From: Gordonia liuliyuniae
GTDB taxonomy: Bacteria; Actinomycetota; Actinomycetes; Mycobacteriales; Mycobacteriaceae
Direction of reading: 5' to 3'
NCBI RefSeq assembly: GCF_021739025.1
Contig: NZ_JAKKOT010000004.1
Location: 271,826-335,825 of the forward strand
Length of the DNA: 64,000 nt
In this document: positions 8,902-19,420 of the stretch, one piece after another
Layout of the letters: each line of letters starts with the position of its first letter
Position numbering within the stretch: the stretch's first letter is position 1
The notes under the pieces: generated by a model
What the model was told of the DNA's origin: nothing
What the model saw: the letters and a program-made list of their open reading frames with translations, nothing else
Database searches by the model: none
Translations under genes and position numbers: made by a program

Positions 8902-9939
8902 TCAGTTGGTTGGACGTGACACTTCGTATGTGCCGTCCGAGTCCTTCACAGTGACGGTCACGTGCTTGTTCTCGCCGTTGACGGTCACCGAGCAGGTGAA
9001 CGTGGTGCCCGACTCGGCCTTCTGGCCGTCGGGGCAGCTGGCATCCTTCACGTCGGAGATGCCGTAGCCGTCCGGCTGCGGGTCGGTGAGGATCTTCTGC
9101 ACACCTGACTGGACGGCGTCCTGATTGAGGCTGCCCTTCGCCCAGTTCGGCCACACGAAAGCCGTGATCAGCACGATCGCGGCGATGATCACCACGGCGC
9201 CACCGATGATCGCGATCAACTTGCCCTTGCCACCGGAGCTGCCGCCCGCGCCCGGCTGCTGGGTGTACGGGTTCAACGTCGGATCGGCGCCATACTGGGG
9301 TTGGCCGGCTTGGGGTTGTCCGTACGCAGGCGCCCCGTACCGGGGTTGGCCGTACTGGGGTTGGCCGGGTTGGGGTTGGCCGTACTGACCCTGACCGTAC
9401 TGGGGCTGACCCTGCCCGTACTGGGGCTGACCCTGCCCGAACTGGGGCTGACCGGCAGCACCGTAGGCCGGCGCCCCGTACGGGGACTGCCCATACTGGG
9501 CTTGCCCGGGCTGGGCTTGGCCGTACTGGGGTTGGCCGGGTTGGGGCTGACCGTACTGGCCCTGACCGTATTGGGGTGCCTGTTGGACCGTCGTCGGGTC
9601 CGACGGAACTCCCGACTGAGAGAACGGTGTGGTGCCCGCTGCGAACGGCTGCTGGCCCGCCTGCACCGGCTGCTGCGCGAACTCGGTCGGCTGGTACGCC
9701 GACTGCTGCTGCGCGGCCGGCGGCACATCCGGCTGACCTGAACCCTGCTGGGCTGAACCCTGTTGGGGCGCACCGGATTCGGGAGCTGGTGTCGCCGGCA
9801 GCTGCGAGATAGTCGTCGCGTCTGAGCCTTCCGGCCCCTCGGTCGGCGACGGGGCCGCCGGGAGGTCCGGACGCTGCACGATCGACGTCCTGTCGTCGTC
9901 CGGCGTACCCGCGTCAGTCGGCTCGTTACCGTTGGTCAT
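8902..9939 (-). CDS. DUF4333 membrane protein with Q/G/Y/P-rich cytoplasmic region (Rv2091c-like)
   Basis: The 345-residue protein has three parts. Residues 1 to ~235 form a low-complexity region with many copies of QYGQ, PQYGQ and GQPQ, probably disordered and cytoplasmic. One transmembrane helix ([20 protein letters not shown]) follows at about 238-260. The extracytoplasmic C-terminal ~80 residues form a DUF4333 domain with two cysteines (ASCPDGQK and FTCSV) that could make a disulfide. The ATG at 9939 is preceded by a GAGGAGAGG Shine-Dalgarno. It sits between the exonuclease and helY, as Rv2091c does. Biochemical function is unknown. Confidence 0.8.
   Translation of the reverse strand: MTNGNEPTDAGTPDDDRTSIVQRPDLPAAPSPTEGPEGSDATTISQLPATPAPESGAPQQGSAQQGSGQPDVPPAAQQQSAYQPTEFAQQPVQAGQQPFAAGTTPFSQSGVPSDPTTVQQAPQYGQGQYGQPQPGQPQYGQAQPGQAQYGQSPYGAPAYGAAGQPQFGQGQPQYGQGQPQYGQGQYGQPQPGQPQYGQPRYGAPAYGQPQAGQPQYGADPTLNPYTQQPGAGGSSGGKGKLIAIIGGAVVIIAAIVLITAFVWPNWAKGSLNQDAVQSGVQKILTDPQPDGYGISDVKDASCPDGQKAESGTTFTCSVTVNGENKHVTVTVKDSDGTYEVSRPTN
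9288..9580 (-). repeat. Degenerate coding repeat (QYGQ/PGQP)
   Basis: The 12-18 bp units rich in ccgtactgggg and ggttgg on the plus strand encode the QYGQ, GQPQ and PGQPQYG repeats of the DUF4333 protein. Unit length varies, so this is a degenerate rather than an exact array. Confidence 0.8.
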
Positions 9940-10041
9940 CTCGGACCTCTCCTCATCACTCTCACATACCCGATCTGCGTTGGATGTCACGCTACCGCAG
10001 CGTGACCGGTGCACCCGGTATGAATCCTCGGTGTCGACCCG

Positions 10042-12789
10042 TCAATCGAGTTCGGAGGCGACGACGCCGCGGCGCACCCCGGCGACGGCCCGGCGGGCGG
10101 CGCCCGCCAGCGGCGCATTGGGATCGACACTGCCGCGGATCTGTTCGAGCAGGTCGATGACCTGCCGGTTCCAGCGGACGAAGTCGCCGGGTGACAACAG
10201 GTTTCCCTGTTCGGTCGCCGCGAGCAACGCCTCCCTCAGCGAACGGCCCGACGCCCACGCCGAGACGGCCACGCAGAAGCCGGTATCCGGCTCACGTGTT
10301 TGAACGACTCCGTGGCGTTCCTGGACACGATTGGTCGCCTCCCACACCTCGAGCGTCCCAGTCAACGCATCGCGCAGCGCGCGGTTCCCGGGCATCGAGT
10401 CGACGCCTCCCCGGTACGAATCACGGCGCGATTGGAACAGCACCGCCGACACGACCGCGGCCAGATCCGGTGGCGACAACCGATCCCAGACTCCAGCGCG
10501 GATGCATTCGGCGACCAGAAGATCGCTCTCGCTGTAGATGCGGCGCAGCACCGCGCCCGTCGGCGTCACCCGGATCGATCCTTCGCCGTCGTCCTCCAGA
10601 TAACTCAAGTCGAGCAGCACCCCGACAACTGCGTCGAAGTCGTTCTCCAACTGGGACGTCCGCTCCTGGACGGCCGTCCTCAACGAGTCGACTTCACGTT
10701 GGACGCGGGCCTTCCGCTCGGCGAGCCGATACAGATCGTCCAGGCCGGACGCCTTGTGTACCGGGTGGCGGCGGAGTCGCCCCCGCATCTCCTCCAACTC
10801 GTGGTCGGTAGGCGCGGCCTTCTTCTTGACTCTGCCGCGCGGCCGTTCGATGCCCGACTTGCGCAGCGCCGCCGCGATCTCGCGTCGAGCGTGGCGCGTG
10901 CGCGTGTCCTTCGGGACCCGCAGATCGCCGAGGACATCCGGCGGATTGACGAACTCGGCGGAACCGATGCGGCCGACCCAGCCGTCCTCGCTCAACACGA
11001 GCGGTTTCGGGTCGGCGCCCTTCCACGCCGGATCGAGGACCACGGCAAGACCTCGATGCCTGCCGGACTGCACCGACACGACCTGTCCGCGGGTGAGCGC
11101 ACCGAGGCTCTCGGCGACCGCCTGCTCACCGTCGAGACGCCGCACGAACCGCTGGGCACGCTCCCGCTGCTTGATGGCCGCACGGAGGTCGACGTACTCG
11201 GCGAACACATCCGGGTCGAGGGAGTGCCTCGTCGACGCCGCATCGAGTTCGGTGTCGACCTTGCGCAGCGACCGCTGCGTCGAATCGAGCTGACGGGCCT
11301 GGCCGACCACCGACCGATCGGTCTGGAACTGGGCAAATGAACGCCGCAGCAGGGTGCGCGAACCGTCCAACCCGAGTCGGTCGATCAGGTTCATGGCCAT
11401 GTTGTATTCGGGCGCGAACGAACTCTTCAGCGGGAACGTCCGCGCGCCCGCCAGACCCGCGACCCGGTCGGGCAGCACTTCGGGCGTCCACACGACGACG
11501 GCGTGGCCCTCCACGTCGATGCCGCGGCGTCCCGCGCGGCCGGTCAGCTGCGTGTACTCCCCCGGCGTCAGATCCACGTGCGACTCGCCGTTGTACTTCA
11601 CGAGGCGCTCCAGGACGACACTGCGAGCGGGCATGTTGATGCCGAGAGCGAGGGTCTCGGTCGCGAAGACCACCTTGACCAACCCGAGGGTGAACAACTC
11701 CTCGACGGCTTGGCGAAAGGTCGGCAGCATGCCTGCATGATGGGCGGCGAACCCGCAACGCAGACCCGACCGCCAGGCGTCGACGCCAAGGACGTCGGCG
11801 TCCCCCGGAGCCAATTCCGTCAGGTGTCGCTCGACGACCTCGTCGACCTGGTCGGCCTCGTCGGGATCGAGCAGCCGCAGATCCGACCGCAGGCACTGCG
11901 CCAACGCGCCCTCACATCCCGCACGCGAGAAGATGAACGTGATCGCGGGCAGCAGCCCCTCGTTCTCGAGCATCGAGACCAACCGCGGTCGCGAGACCCC
12001 CGTGGTGCGGGTGCCGCGCCTGCCGCGCTCGCGCGCGAGGCGATCCCGGTAAGTGCCGACCGCATCGGCGCCCAGTACCCGATGCTTGATGTAGCGGGTC
12101 AGCTCCGGGTTGACCTCCGGTCTCCCGCCGTCACGACGCCGCCGGTCGAACAACTCGAACATCCGGTTGCCCACCAGCATGTGCTGGTGCAGCGGAACCG
12201 GGCGATGCTCGTCGACGACCACCGCGGTGTCGCCGCGGACCGTGGTGATCCAGTCGGCGAACTCCTCAGCGTTGCTAACCGTCGCCGACAGACTCACCAC
12301 GCGCACCGCAGGATCGAGGCCGAGGATGACCTCCTCCCAGACGGCTCCGCGGAAACGATCGGCGAGGAAGTGCACCTCGTCCATGACGACGTGCGAGAGT
12401 CCTTGCAGCGCGGGTGAATCCGCGTAGATCATGTTCCGAAGCACTTCGGTCGTCATGATGACGACGGGTGCAGACGAGTTGATCGAGTTGTCGCCGGTCA
12501 ACAGACCGACGTTCTCCGCGCCGTGGACAGCGATCAGATCGTGATACTTCTGGTTGCTGAGCGCCTTGATCGGCGTCGTATAGAAGCATTTGCCGCCCTG
12601 CGCCAACGCCAGGTGGACGGCAAACTCGCCGACGATCGTCTTCCCGGCACCCGTCGGCGCACACACCAGCACTCCGAGACCGTCCTCGAGCGCGGTGCAA
12701 CCGCGAATCTGGAAGTCGTCGATCGCGAAATCCAGGCGACCGGTGAAAGCAGTGAGTTCGGGACCGGTGATCTCAGCGCGCGTAGTCAT
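10042..12789 (-). CDS. helY: Ski2-like ATP-dependent RNA helicase
   Basis: The 915-residue helicase belongs to the Ski2/Mtr4 group of superfamily 2. Walker A is APTGAGKT at residues 43-50, the DEVH box (VVMDEVHFLADRFRG) is near 137, and motif VI is QLTGRAGRRGID. A long C-terminal extension has the ratchet and arch-like region. It probably unwinds structured RNA. The gene corresponds to Rv2092c and follows tatC with a 3-nt gap, so it belongs to the tatA-tatC-helY transcript. Length agrees with the mycobacterial protein. Confidence 0.93.
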   Translation of the reverse strand: MTTRAEITGPELTAFTGRLDFAIDDFQIRGCTALEDGLGVLVCAPTGAGKTIVGEFAVHLALAQGGKCFYTTPIKALSNQKYHDLIAVHGAENVGLLTGDNSINSSAPVVIMTTEVLRNMIYADSPALQGLSHVVMDEVHFLADRFRGAVWEEVILGLDPAVRVVSLSATVSNAEEFADWITTVRGDTAVVVDEHRPVPLHQHMLVGNRMFELFDRRRRDGGRPEVNPELTRYIKHRVLGADAVGTYRDRLARERGRRGTRTTGVSRPRLVSMLENEGLLPAITFIFSRAGCEGALAQCLRSDLRLLDPDEADQVDEVVERHLTELAPGDADVLGVDAWRSGLRCGFAAHHAGMLPTFRQAVEELFTLGLVKVVFATETLALGINMPARSVVLERLVKYNGESHVDLTPGEYTQLTGRAGRRGIDVEGHAVVVWTPEVLPDRVAGLAGARTFPLKSSFAPEYNMAMNLIDRLGLDGSRTLLRRSFAQFQTDRSVVGQARQLDSTQRSLRKVDTELDAASTRHSLDPDVFAEYVDLRAAIKQRERAQRFVRRLDGEQAVAESLGALTRGQVVSVQSGRHRGLAVVLDPAWKGADPKPLVLSEDGWVGRIGSAEFVNPPDVLGDLRVPKDTRTRHARREIAAALRKSGIERPRGRVKKKAAPTDHELEEMRGRLRRHPVHKASGLDDLYRLAERKARVQREVDSLRTAVQERTSQLENDFDAVVGVLLDLSYLEDDGEGSIRVTPTGAVLRRIYSESDLLVAECIRAGVWDRLSPPDLAAVVSAVLFQSRRDSYRGGVDSMPGNRALRDALTGTLEVWEATNRVQERHGVVQTREPDTGFCVAVSAWASGRSLREALLAATEQGNLLSPGDFVRWNRQVIDLLEQIRGSVDPNAPLAGAARRAVAGVRRGVVASELD

Positions 12790-12792
12790 CCC

Positions 12793-13794
12793 CTACAGGA
12801 TCTCATCGAACGACGACGCGGCGCGCACCGAACCGCGGTCGGACGTGCCGTCGATCGTTCCCGCGGGGCCGACCGGGGCCGGTCGCGCCAGTCGCGACGC
12901 CGATTCGGAGCGATCGACCTCGTCGAGCGGTGCGGCTTCGTCATCGTCGACGTTCATCCAGTCGGGGCTGTGCTTGGCCCTGCGGCGGTCGTGAAGCCGG
13001 GAGAACTGAATCGCGACCTCGAGCAGCACCGTGAGGGCCATCGACAGCGCGAGCATGGTGAACGGGTCCTGGCCCGGCGTGACGATGGCCGCGAAGACGA
13101 ACATCGCGAAGATCAGGCCGCGACGCCAGGCTTTGAGTCGCTCGTACTTGAGTACGCCGACGATGTTCAGCGCGATGATCAACAACGGCAGTTCGAAGCT
13201 GATGCCGAAGATGATCAGCAGGTGCAGCATGAAACTGAAGTATTGGTCACCGGAGAGAGCGGTCACCTGGACATCGTTGCCGACGGTCAGCAGGAACTCG
13301 AACGCCTTCGCGACGACGATGTACGCAAGCACCGCGCCGCCGACGAACAGGACGGCGGACGCCGAGACGAAACTGACCGCGTATTTGCGTTCGTTGTCGC
13401 GGAGGCCGGGCGTGATGAATCTCCACAGTTGGTAGAACCACACCGGGCAGGCGAGGACAATGCCTGCGGTGAGCGCGACCTGCAGGCGGAGCATGAACTG
13501 GTCGAACGGACCAGTCGCGAGGAGACGGCAGGCACCGTCCGGCGTGAGGGTGGCGCGAGTCGACGCCGGGAGATCACAGTAGGGGCCGCGCAGGAGTTCG
13601 CCGAGCGACTCGATGCGCCACGGACCGTAGCTGTACCAGATGAAGCCGATGATCGTCGTGACGACGATCGCCACGAGCGCGACGAGGAGCCGGTAGCGAA
13701 GCTCGTACAGGTGCTCCCGCAACGGCATCGAGCCGTCCGGGTTGACCTTGCTGCGTCGTTGTCGGGGATCGAGTCGGCGGAAGTTGATTCGCAC
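12793..13794 (-). CDS. tatC: Sec-independent protein translocase subunit TatC
   Basis: The 333-residue polytopic membrane protein recognises twin-arginine signal peptides and forms the Tat receptor with TatA. The N-terminal [17 protein letters not shown] is the conserved TatC cytoplasmic start, followed by six predicted membrane helices (for example [19 protein letters not shown] and the stretch around [17 protein letters not shown]). A hydrophilic C-terminal tail of about 70 residues extends past the usual core, as in other actinobacteria. It lies 18 nt downstream of tatA. Confidence 0.95.
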   Translation of the reverse strand: MRINFRRLDPRQRRSKVNPDGSMPLREHLYELRYRLLVALVAIVVTTIIGFIWYSYGPWRIESLGELLRGPYCDLPASTRATLTPDGACRLLATGPFDQFMLRLQVALTAGIVLACPVWFYQLWRFITPGLRDNERKYAVSFVSASAVLFVGGAVLAYIVVAKAFEFLLTVGNDVQVTALSGDQYFSFMLHLLIIFGISFELPLLIIALNIVGVLKYERLKAWRRGLIFAMFVFAAIVTPGQDPFTMLALSMALTVLLEVAIQFSRLHDRRRAKHSPDWMNVDDDEAAPLDEVDRSESASRLARPAPVGPAGTIDGTSDRGSVRAASSFDEIL

Positions 13795-13812
13795 GCGAGT
13801 GTCAGTGCGCGG

Positions 13813-14100
13813 CTATGCCGACTTCTTAATCTCGGCCGACTTCTTAATCTCGTCCGACTTCTGAGTCTCGTCCGTGACCGTAACGTTGACGTCGACGTCC
13901 TGGTCGCGTGCGGTGAGCTCACGCGGCTCGCCTGCCTTCGACTTGTCGTCGCCGTCGTTCGCCATCTCGGCCATCTCGGACTTGAAGATGCGCATCGAAC
14001 GCCCGACACCGCGCGCCGCTTCGGGCAGCTTCTTGGAACCGAACAGCACGACGAGCACGACCAGCACGATTGCCCAGTGCCACCAGGAAAGGGCGCCCAT
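13813..14100 (-). CDS. tatA: Twin-arginine translocase subunit TatA
   Basis: The 95-residue protein has one N-terminal membrane helix ([20 protein letters not shown], residues 8-27) with the FG hinge, then an amphipathic helix and a charged tail. It supplies the pore component of the Tat system. The ATG at 14100 follows a strong GGAGG ribosome site and starts MGALSWWHW; nine extra upstream codons are possible but unlikely. The last residues ([15 protein letters not shown]) come from an 18-bp in-frame tandem repeat that ends at the stop. Confidence 0.94.
   Translation of the reverse strand: MGALSWWHWAIVLVVLVVLFGSKKLPEAARGVGRSMRIFKSEMAEMANDGDDKSKAGEPRELTARDQDVDVNVTVTDETQKSDEIKKSAEIKKSA
13817..13870 (-). 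repeat. 18-bp in-frame tandem repeat at the tatA 3' end
   Basis: Three units (13817-13834, 13835-13852, 13853-13870). The two units nearest the stop are identical. They encode the lysine/serine-rich C-terminal tail of TatA. Confidence 0.9.
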
Positions 14101-14199
14101 CAAGAAACCTCCGTTGCAGAAACTCAATATCCCAAGATATCAATGTCTAGCCTCACTGTACCCGCTGGAGCGTGATCCGTCCCTGCACGTCTGCGACGG

Positions 14200-15168
14200 T
14201 CAGTATCGCGCTCGCGCCGCGGCGGCGGTCGCCTTGACCGCCTCGGCGACGTCGCCGTCGACGGTCGGCTCGGCGAGCCGGACCCGTCCACCGAAACCGA
14301 GCAGGAAACGTTCGAGCCACTGCGGCGACCCGTAGCGCAGGGTCGCCGTGACGGCAACGTCCTCGACCAGGTCCGCATCGTCGGTGTCGAGGTCGACGGC
14401 GTAGTACTCGAGCAGCCACCGGGCGTCCGGATCGATCTCGATCCGGGCCGTCGGCAGGTCGTCGGTCAAGGTGGACGCGCCTGCCGGCTGGGTGTGCGCG
14501 GGGGCCCGTTCGGGCGGCGCCGACGGCTCGTCGAGCGGCTCCGCGTCAAGGACACGGTCGAAGCGGAACAGTCGGACGGCGTCCGACGACCGGCACCACG
14601 CCTCCAGGTAGCTGTGGCCGTCGACGGCCTTGATCATGATCGGGTCGACGATACGCTCGGTCACCTCGTCGCGGCTCGGCGTGTAGTAGCGAATCGCGAG
14701 CGCTACACCGTCGGTGACGGCGCTCCGGATCCGTTGGCGGACCGGCTCGTCGGCAGTCGGCGCGGCGTCGACGGTCGACACCGTGGATGAGGGCGTCCCG
14801 CCGACCGCGGCCTCGATCTTCGCCATGGCGCGGCGCACGGCGTCGGCGTCGACCGCCCCGGTGTCGAGCAGGGTGCGCAGGGCGATGATCAGGGCGTTCG
14901 CCTCGGTGCCAGTCAGCTTCAACGGTCGGTCCATGCCTGCGGTGAATCCGACGTGGACGTAGCCGCTGGAGAACTCGATGTCGATCAGATCGTCGGGCAT
15001 ATACCCGGGGAGCCCGCACAGGAAGAGCTGTTCAAGGTCTTTCGTCAACTGCTTCTGCGTGAGGCCGAGGTCGGCGGCCGCCGTCGACAGCTTGATCCCC
15101 GGGCGGGCCAGGAAGTATGGGACCATCGCGAGCAGGCGGGACAGCCGGGCGGGCGACGCGGCGTTCAT
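14200..15168 (-). CDS. pafC: WYL-domain transcriptional activator subunit PafC
   Basis: The 322-residue protein has an N-terminal winged helix (LSRLLAMVPYFLARPGIKLS) and a WYL domain with the C-terminal WCX extension. With PafB it forms the heterodimer that activates the LexA-independent DNA-damage response in mycobacteria. The ATG at 15168 overlaps the pafB stop as ATGA, which gives 1:1 coupling. The frame stays open upstream but only as the shadow of pafB. It corresponds to Rv2095c. Confidence 0.92.
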   Translation of the reverse strand: MNAASPARLSRLLAMVPYFLARPGIKLSTAAADLGLTQKQLTKDLEQLFLCGLPGYMPDDLIDIEFSSGYVHVGFTAGMDRPLKLTGTEANALIIALRTLLDTGAVDADAVRRAMAKIEAAVGGTPSSTVSTVDAAPTADEPVRQRIRSAVTDGVALAIRYYTPSRDEVTERIVDPIMIKAVDGHSYLEAWCRSSDAVRLFRFDRVLDAEPLDEPSAPPERAPAHTQPAGASTLTDDLPTARIEIDPDARWLLEYYAVDLDTDDADLVEDVAVTATLRYGSPQWLERFLLGFGGRVRLAEPTVDGDVAEAVKATAAAARARY

Positions 15169-16157
15169 CGCGTTCCTCCTTGTCCCGCGGCGAGACAGTC
15201 GAGCTCGGCGATCACCGTCGCACGCAGGTCGGCCGGTTCCAGAACCACCGCGTCGGCCCCGGCACTGAGCACCGCACGGATCACTCCGACGCGGGAACGG
15301 ACATCGATCTCGGCGACGTCGCCGTCCTCGGACCCCAGCGGCTGCGAGGTCACCGACCGCGCCATCCGTCGCAGACCGTGCGCGCGTCCCTGCGCCAGCC
15401 ACACGCGCGCAGTGAGGTTCTGCGCGTCGTTCGCGCGGGAGACGGCCTCGTCGACGAGAGCGTTCAGATCGAGGCCCGCGGGCACGTGCACGGCCCCTCG
15501 GTCGGACGCCGGAGCGACGTCGTCGATGCGGGACGTCCGGAAGGTGCGGGTCGCGTCGCGGTCGAGGTCGTGGCCGATCACATACCAGCGTCCGCGGTTG
15601 CCGACCACTCCCCACGGCTCGACGCGGCGGGTCGACCGCCCTCGGGTCGACCGGTGTGTGAAGGTGACGGCCTGCGCGGCGCCGATCGCGTCGATGAGAC
15701 CGCGGATCGCGGTCTCCGATCCCACCGATCGGGGTCCACCCGCGTGCTCGACCCCGAGCTCGTCGGGGGCGACCACGTCGACACCCGCCGCGCGGAGTTT
15801 GAGGACGGCCGACTGTGAGACGGCGGCGAGATCCGGCACGCGCCAGACAGCGGCGGCAGCGGCGACCGCGGCAGCCTCCTCGGTCTCCAACCGGATGTCG
15901 GGCAGCGCGTAGTCGTCCGGCTTGATGAGGTACCCCTCTGCGCCGACGCCGTTACGCCCGGTCACGACCGGAATCCCCAACTCGCGCAGCTCGTTCTTAT
16001 CCCGTTCGAGCATGCGTTTGAACGTCTCGTCACTCTGCCCTGAGGCGTCGTAGCCGACGATGTTGGCGCGCACGTACTCGGCGGTGACGTACTGGCGCGC
16101 CGACATCAGGCAGATGACGAGGTTGAGGAGGCGTTCGGCCTTCGGAGTGGATGCCAC
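15165..16157 (-). CDS. pafB: WYL-domain transcriptional activator subunit PafB
   Basis: The 330-residue partner of PafC begins ASTPKAERLLNLVICLMSARQYV, a winged-helix start, followed by a WYL domain (about 145-220) and a WCX C-terminus. The start is GTG at 16157. A TAGGAT -10 hexamer ends 6 nt upstream, so the mRNA probably begins at the start codon. pafA ends 16 nt upstream of this start, and the independent promoter suggests that pafBC can be expressed separately from the proteasome genes. Confidence 0.92.
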   Translation of the reverse strand: MASTPKAERLLNLVICLMSARQYVTAEYVRANIVGYDASGQSDETFKRMLERDKNELRELGIPVVTGRNGVGAEGYLIKPDDYALPDIRLETEEAAAVAAAAAVWRVPDLAAVSQSAVLKLRAAGVDVVAPDELGVEHAGGPRSVGSETAIRGLIDAIGAAQAVTFTHRSTRGRSTRRVEPWGVVGNRGRWYVIGHDLDRDATRTFRTSRIDDVAPASDRGAVHVPAGLDLNALVDEAVSRANDAQNLTARVWLAQGRAHGLRRMARSVTSQPLGSEDGDVAEIDVRSRVGVIRAVLSAGADAVVLEPADLRATVIAELDCLAAGQGGTR

Positions 16158-16163
16158 GCGGTG

Positions 16164-16169
16164 ATCCTA
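16164..16169 (-). promoter_or_regulatory. -10 hexamer of pafB, leaderless start
   Basis: On the minus strand TAGGAT lies 6 nt before the pafB GTG at 16157. It overlaps the last bases of the pafA gene region. Confidence 0.6.
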
Positions 16170-16173
16170 AGGC

Positions 16174-17532
16174 CTACAGCGAGGAGATCAGACGTTCGAC
16201 GCGCTCGTCGACGCTTCGGAACGGGTCCTTGCAGAGGACGGTGCGCTGCGCCTGATCGTTGAGCTTGAGGTGGACCCAGTCGACGGTGAAGTCGCGTTCG
16301 GCCTTCGTCGCCGCCACGACGAACTCGCCCCGCAGTTTGGCGCGTGTGGTCTGCGGTGGGGTGTGCACGGCACGGTCGATGTCGTCGTCGGCCACGACGC
16401 GCGCGACCAGACCTTTGCGCTGCAGCACGTCAAACACGCCGCGGCCGCGGCGGATGTCGTGGTACGCGAGGTCGAGCTGCGCGATCTTCGGGTCCGACAG
16501 GTCCATGCCGTAGCGATCCTGGTACCGGCGGAACAGCTTCTGCTTGATCACCCAGTCGATCTCGGTGTCGACCCCGCGGTAATCACCGGACTCGATCGCG
16601 TCGAGGGTGCGGCCCCACAGGTCGACGACGCGGTCCATCGTCGGGTCGGGCGTGCGGTTCTCCAGGTGTGTGACCGCGCGCGCGTGGTACTCGCGTTGGA
16701 TCGCGAGGGCCGTCGACGTGCGGCCGCCAGCCAACCGGATCTCGCGACGTCCGGTGACGTCGTGGCTGATGTCGCGGATGGCCCGGATCGGGTTGTCGAG
16801 CGCGAAGTCGTGGAACGAGATGCCCGATTCGATCATCTCCAGGACCAGCAGCGCCGATCCCACCTTCAGCATCGTCGTGGTCTCCGCCATGTTGGAGTCG
16901 CCGACGATCACGTGGAGACGACGGTACTTCTCGGCGTCCGCGTGCGGCTCGTCACGCGTGTTGATGATCGGACGCGACCGCGTGGTCGCCGACGACACGC
17001 CTTCCCAGATGTGGTCGGCGCGCTGCGACAGGCACATCGTCGAATCCTGGCCGACGGTCAGCACCTTGCCTGCCCCGCAGATCAGTTGACGGGTCACCAG
17101 GAACGGCAGCAGCACGTCGGACACCCGCCCGAACTCGCCCATCCGGTTCACCAGGTAGTTCTCGTGGCAGCCGTACGAGTTGCCCGCGGAGTCGGTGTTG
17201 TTCTTGAACAGGTAGAGGTCACCGCCGATGCCTTCGTCGGCGAGACGCTTCTCGGCGTCGACCATGAGGTCTTCCAGGATCCGTTCGCCCGCCCGGTCGT
17301 GGGCGATCAACTGCTCGATCGAATCGCATTCGGCGGTCGCGTACTCGGGGTGCGATCCGACATCGAGGTAGAGCCGGGCGCCGTTCTCCAGGAACACGTT
17401 CGACGACCGACCCCAGGCGACGACACGCCGGAACAGGTAGCGCGCGACCTCGTCCGGGCTCAGTCGCCGCTGTCCGTGCGATGTGCACGTGACACCGAAC
17501 TCGGTCTCGATGCCCATGATTCGACGTTCCAC
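16174..17532 (-). CDS. pafA: Pup-protein ligase
   Basis: The 452-residue carboxylate-amine ligase joins the C-terminal glutamate of Pup to lysines of target proteins using ATP. The sequence follows the mycobacterial enzyme throughout: [51 protein letters not shown] and [19 protein letters not shown]. The GTG at 17532 gives exactly the family length and the usual [12 protein letters not shown] start. The Shine-Dalgarno-like GGGAG before it lies within a 20-bp tandem repeat that fills the whole gap to prcA. Confidence 0.96.
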   Translation of the reverse strand: MERRIMGIETEFGVTCTSHGQRRLSPDEVARYLFRRVVAWGRSSNVFLENGARLYLDVGSHPEYATAECDSIEQLIAHDRAGERILEDLMVDAEKRLADEGIGGDLYLFKNNTDSAGNSYGCHENYLVNRMGEFGRVSDVLLPFLVTRQLICGAGKVLTVGQDSTMCLSQRADHIWEGVSSATTRSRPIINTRDEPHADAEKYRRLHVIVGDSNMAETTTMLKVGSALLVLEMIESGISFHDFALDNPIRAIRDISHDVTGRREIRLAGGRTSTALAIQREYHARAVTHLENRTPDPTMDRVVDLWGRTLDAIESGDYRGVDTEIDWVIKQKLFRRYQDRYGMDLSDPKIAQLDLAYHDIRRGRGVFDVLQRKGLVARVVADDDIDRAVHTPPQTTRAKLRGEFVVAATKAERDFTVDWVHLKLNDQAQRTVLCKDPFRSVDERVERLISSL

Positions 17533-17597
17533 GTCAGTCTCCCAGCTCCACCGTCAGTCTCCCAACTCCACCGTCAGTCTCCCAACTCCAGTCAGTC
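17533..17597. repeat. 20-bp tandem repeat between prcA and pafA
   Basis: On the minus strand the units begin at 17597 (18 bp), 17579 (20 bp), 17559 (20 bp) and 17539 (partial). Each contains GACTGAC, which in the first unit is the last codon (Asp) and stop of prcA. The array runs from the prcA stop to the pafA GTG and supplies the GGGAG upstream of pafA. Confidence 0.88.
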
Positions 17598-18317
17598 TTC
17601 TGCCAGCAGGCCGGTGACCTGCTGGTCGCTGAGCCGTTTGAACGCCCGACGAGGCCGGGTCCGGTCGAGGATCGCGGCCTCGATCTCGGCGACCGGTAAC
17701 AACGGCGGCGCGGCGTCCGCGTCGGGTCCCGCATCACCGTCTTTGGGGGTCGCGAGGGCCCGCGCGGCGACCGTCAACGCGTCGTTCAACGTCATCGCGG
17801 ACCGGTACGCATCCTTCATCGCGGCGACGATCGGTTCGGTCGCACCGCCCATCACCAGGAACGACTGCTCGTCGACGATGGATCCGTCGTAGCCGATGCG
17901 GTACAGCTGCGACGGCGTGTCCGCGCCGGCCCGACCGACTTCGGCGACGCACAACTCGACCTCGAACGGTTTGGCCTGTTCGGTGAACACCGTACCGAGC
18001 GTGTTCGCGTACGCGCTGGCCAGCGACAGACCGGTGACGTCGGCACGATCGTAGGAGTAGCCGCGCAGGTCGGCGAGTTGGATGCCCGCCTTGCGCAGAC
18101 TCTCGAACTCGTTGTACTTGCCGACCGCGGCGAACCCGATCCGGTCGTAGATCTCACTGATCTTGCGCAGGGTGTTCGACGGGTTGTGCGCGACGAACAG
18201 CACACCGTCCCGGTACGTCACGGCGATCACACTGCGTCCGCGGGCGATGCCCTTGCGGGCGAGCTCGGAACGGTCGCGCATGATCTGCTCTGCGCTCGCG
18301 TAGTACGGGAACGTCAT
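17592..18317 (-). CDS. prcA: 20S proteasome alpha subunit
   Basis: The 241-residue alpha subunit starts [27 protein letters not shown], the typical actinobacterial PrcA N-terminus that gates the proteasome channel. It lacks a catalytic threonine propeptide. It overlaps prcB by 4 nt (18314-18317). The C-terminus LLAED ends in the first unit of a tandem repeat. Two alpha and two beta rings of seven form the degradation chamber fed by Mpa. Confidence 0.95.
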   Translation of the reverse strand: MTFPYYASAEQIMRDRSELARKGIARGRSVIAVTYRDGVLFVAHNPSNTLRKISEIYDRIGFAAVGKYNEFESLRKAGIQLADLRGYSYDRADVTGLSLASAYANTLGTVFTEQAKPFEVELCVAEVGRAGADTPSQLYRIGYDGSIVDEQSFLVMGGATEPIVAAMKDAYRSAMTLNDALTVAARALATPKDGDAGPDADAAPPLLPVAEIEAAILDRTRPRRAFKRLSDQQVTGLLAED

Positions 18318-19159
18318 CGTCGATCCCCTCCGTCCTCGTGGGCGGCGAGTCGTCGGTCGACGACCGCCTGCGCGGCATCGGCGATCTCGGGCTCGGCGAC
18401 GTCGCGGGCACCGTCGGCGTCGATACGCACCGCCGTCGGGAAGATCCGGCGGACCATGTCGGGGCCGCCGGTCGCGGAGTCGTCGTCGGCGGCGTCGTAG
18501 AGGGCTTCGACCGCTACGGCGAGCGCGTCGTCAGCGGTCAGATCCGAGCGGTACAGCTTCTTCAACGACGAGCGTGCGAAGACCGATCCCGAACCGATGG
18601 CCTCGTAGCCGCCGCGTTCCTCGTGCTGTGACCCGGCGACGTCGAAGGAGAAGATGCGCCCGAACGACGGTTCCGGTGCACCGTCCGTCGGCTGGTAGCC
18701 GACGAGCAGCGGAATGGCGGCGAGTCCCTGCAGCGCGGCGCCGAGGTTGCTGCGCACCATCGACGCGAGTCGAGAAGCCTTGCCGTTCAACGTGAGGCTG
18801 ACGCCCTCGATCTTCTCGTAGTGCTCGAGTTCGACGGCGAACAGTCGCACCATCTCGATCGCGATGCCCGCGGTCCCCGCGATGCCCGCCGCGGAGTGCT
18901 CGTCGGTGATGTAGACCTTCTGCACGTCGCGCGTCGCGATGATGTTGCCCATCGTCGACCGACGGTCGCCCGCCAGGATCACACCACCGAGGTAGCTGAC
19001 CGCGACGATGGTCGTGCCGTGCGGGATCTGGTCGGCGGCGTCGCTCGGCACCCGTCCCCCGGTGGACGCGCCCGGCAGCTGGTCGGGTGCGTTCACGCGG
19101 AGGAAGTCGGTGAACGACGAGATGTCATGCCTGGACTGGCCGCCGACACCGGCGGTCAC
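18314..19159 (-). CDS. prcB: 20S proteasome beta subunit
   Basis: The 281-residue precursor has a 48-residue propeptide that ends HG, followed by the catalytic Thr49 in [20 protein letters not shown]. Self-cleavage after Gly48 exposes this threonine as the nucleophile. Further conserved segments are STMGN and [13 protein letters not shown]. The GTG at 19159 overlaps the pup stop as GTGA, so the subunit is coupled to pup. It corresponds to Rv2110c. Confidence 0.95.
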   Translation of the reverse strand: MTAGVGGQSRHDISSFTDFLRVNAPDQLPGASTGGRVPSDAADQIPHGTTIVAVSYLGGVILAGDRRSTMGNIIATRDVQKVYITDEHSAAGIAGTAGIAIEMVRLFAVELEHYEKIEGVSLTLNGKASRLASMVRSNLGAALQGLAAIPLLVGYQPTDGAPEPSFGRIFSFDVAGSQHEERGGYEAIGSGSVFARSSLKKLYRSDLTADDALAVAVEALYDAADDDSATGGPDMVRRIFPTAVRIDADGARDVAEPEIADAAQAVVDRRLAAHEDGGDRR

Positions 19160-19347
19160 TGCCCGCCCTTCTGGACGTAGGCGCGGACGAAGTCTTCAGC
19201 GTTCTCTTCCAACACGTCGTCGATCTCGTCGAGCAGATCATCGGTCTCGACGGCCAGCTTCTCGCGACGCTCCTGCCCGGCGGCTCCTGAGCCGGTCACC
19301 TCGTCGTCGCCCGAACCGCCGCCCCGTTTCGCCTGCTCCTGCGCCAT
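19156..19347 (-). CDS. pup: Prokaryotic ubiquitin-like protein Pup
   Basis: This 63-residue disordered tag protein starts [10 protein letters not shown] and ends [18 protein letters not shown]. The final glutamine must be deamidated by Dop before PafA can ligate it. The central [21 protein letters not shown] helix binds Mpa. Two adjacent ATGs are available (19350 and 19347). I prefer 19347 because it gives MAQEQ as in other species and sits 5 nt after AGGAGG, against 2 nt for the other. Confidence 0.95.
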   Translation of the reverse strand: MAQEQAKRGGGSGDDEVTGSGAAGQERREKLAVETDDLLDEIDDVLEENAEDFVRAYVQKGGQ

Positions 19348-19420
19348 CATCGCCTCCTGAAGAGTGGTTGTCCCTCAACACTACCGGGGCTCTGCGATGT
19401 GCCGTGCGGCGAATCGCCGG

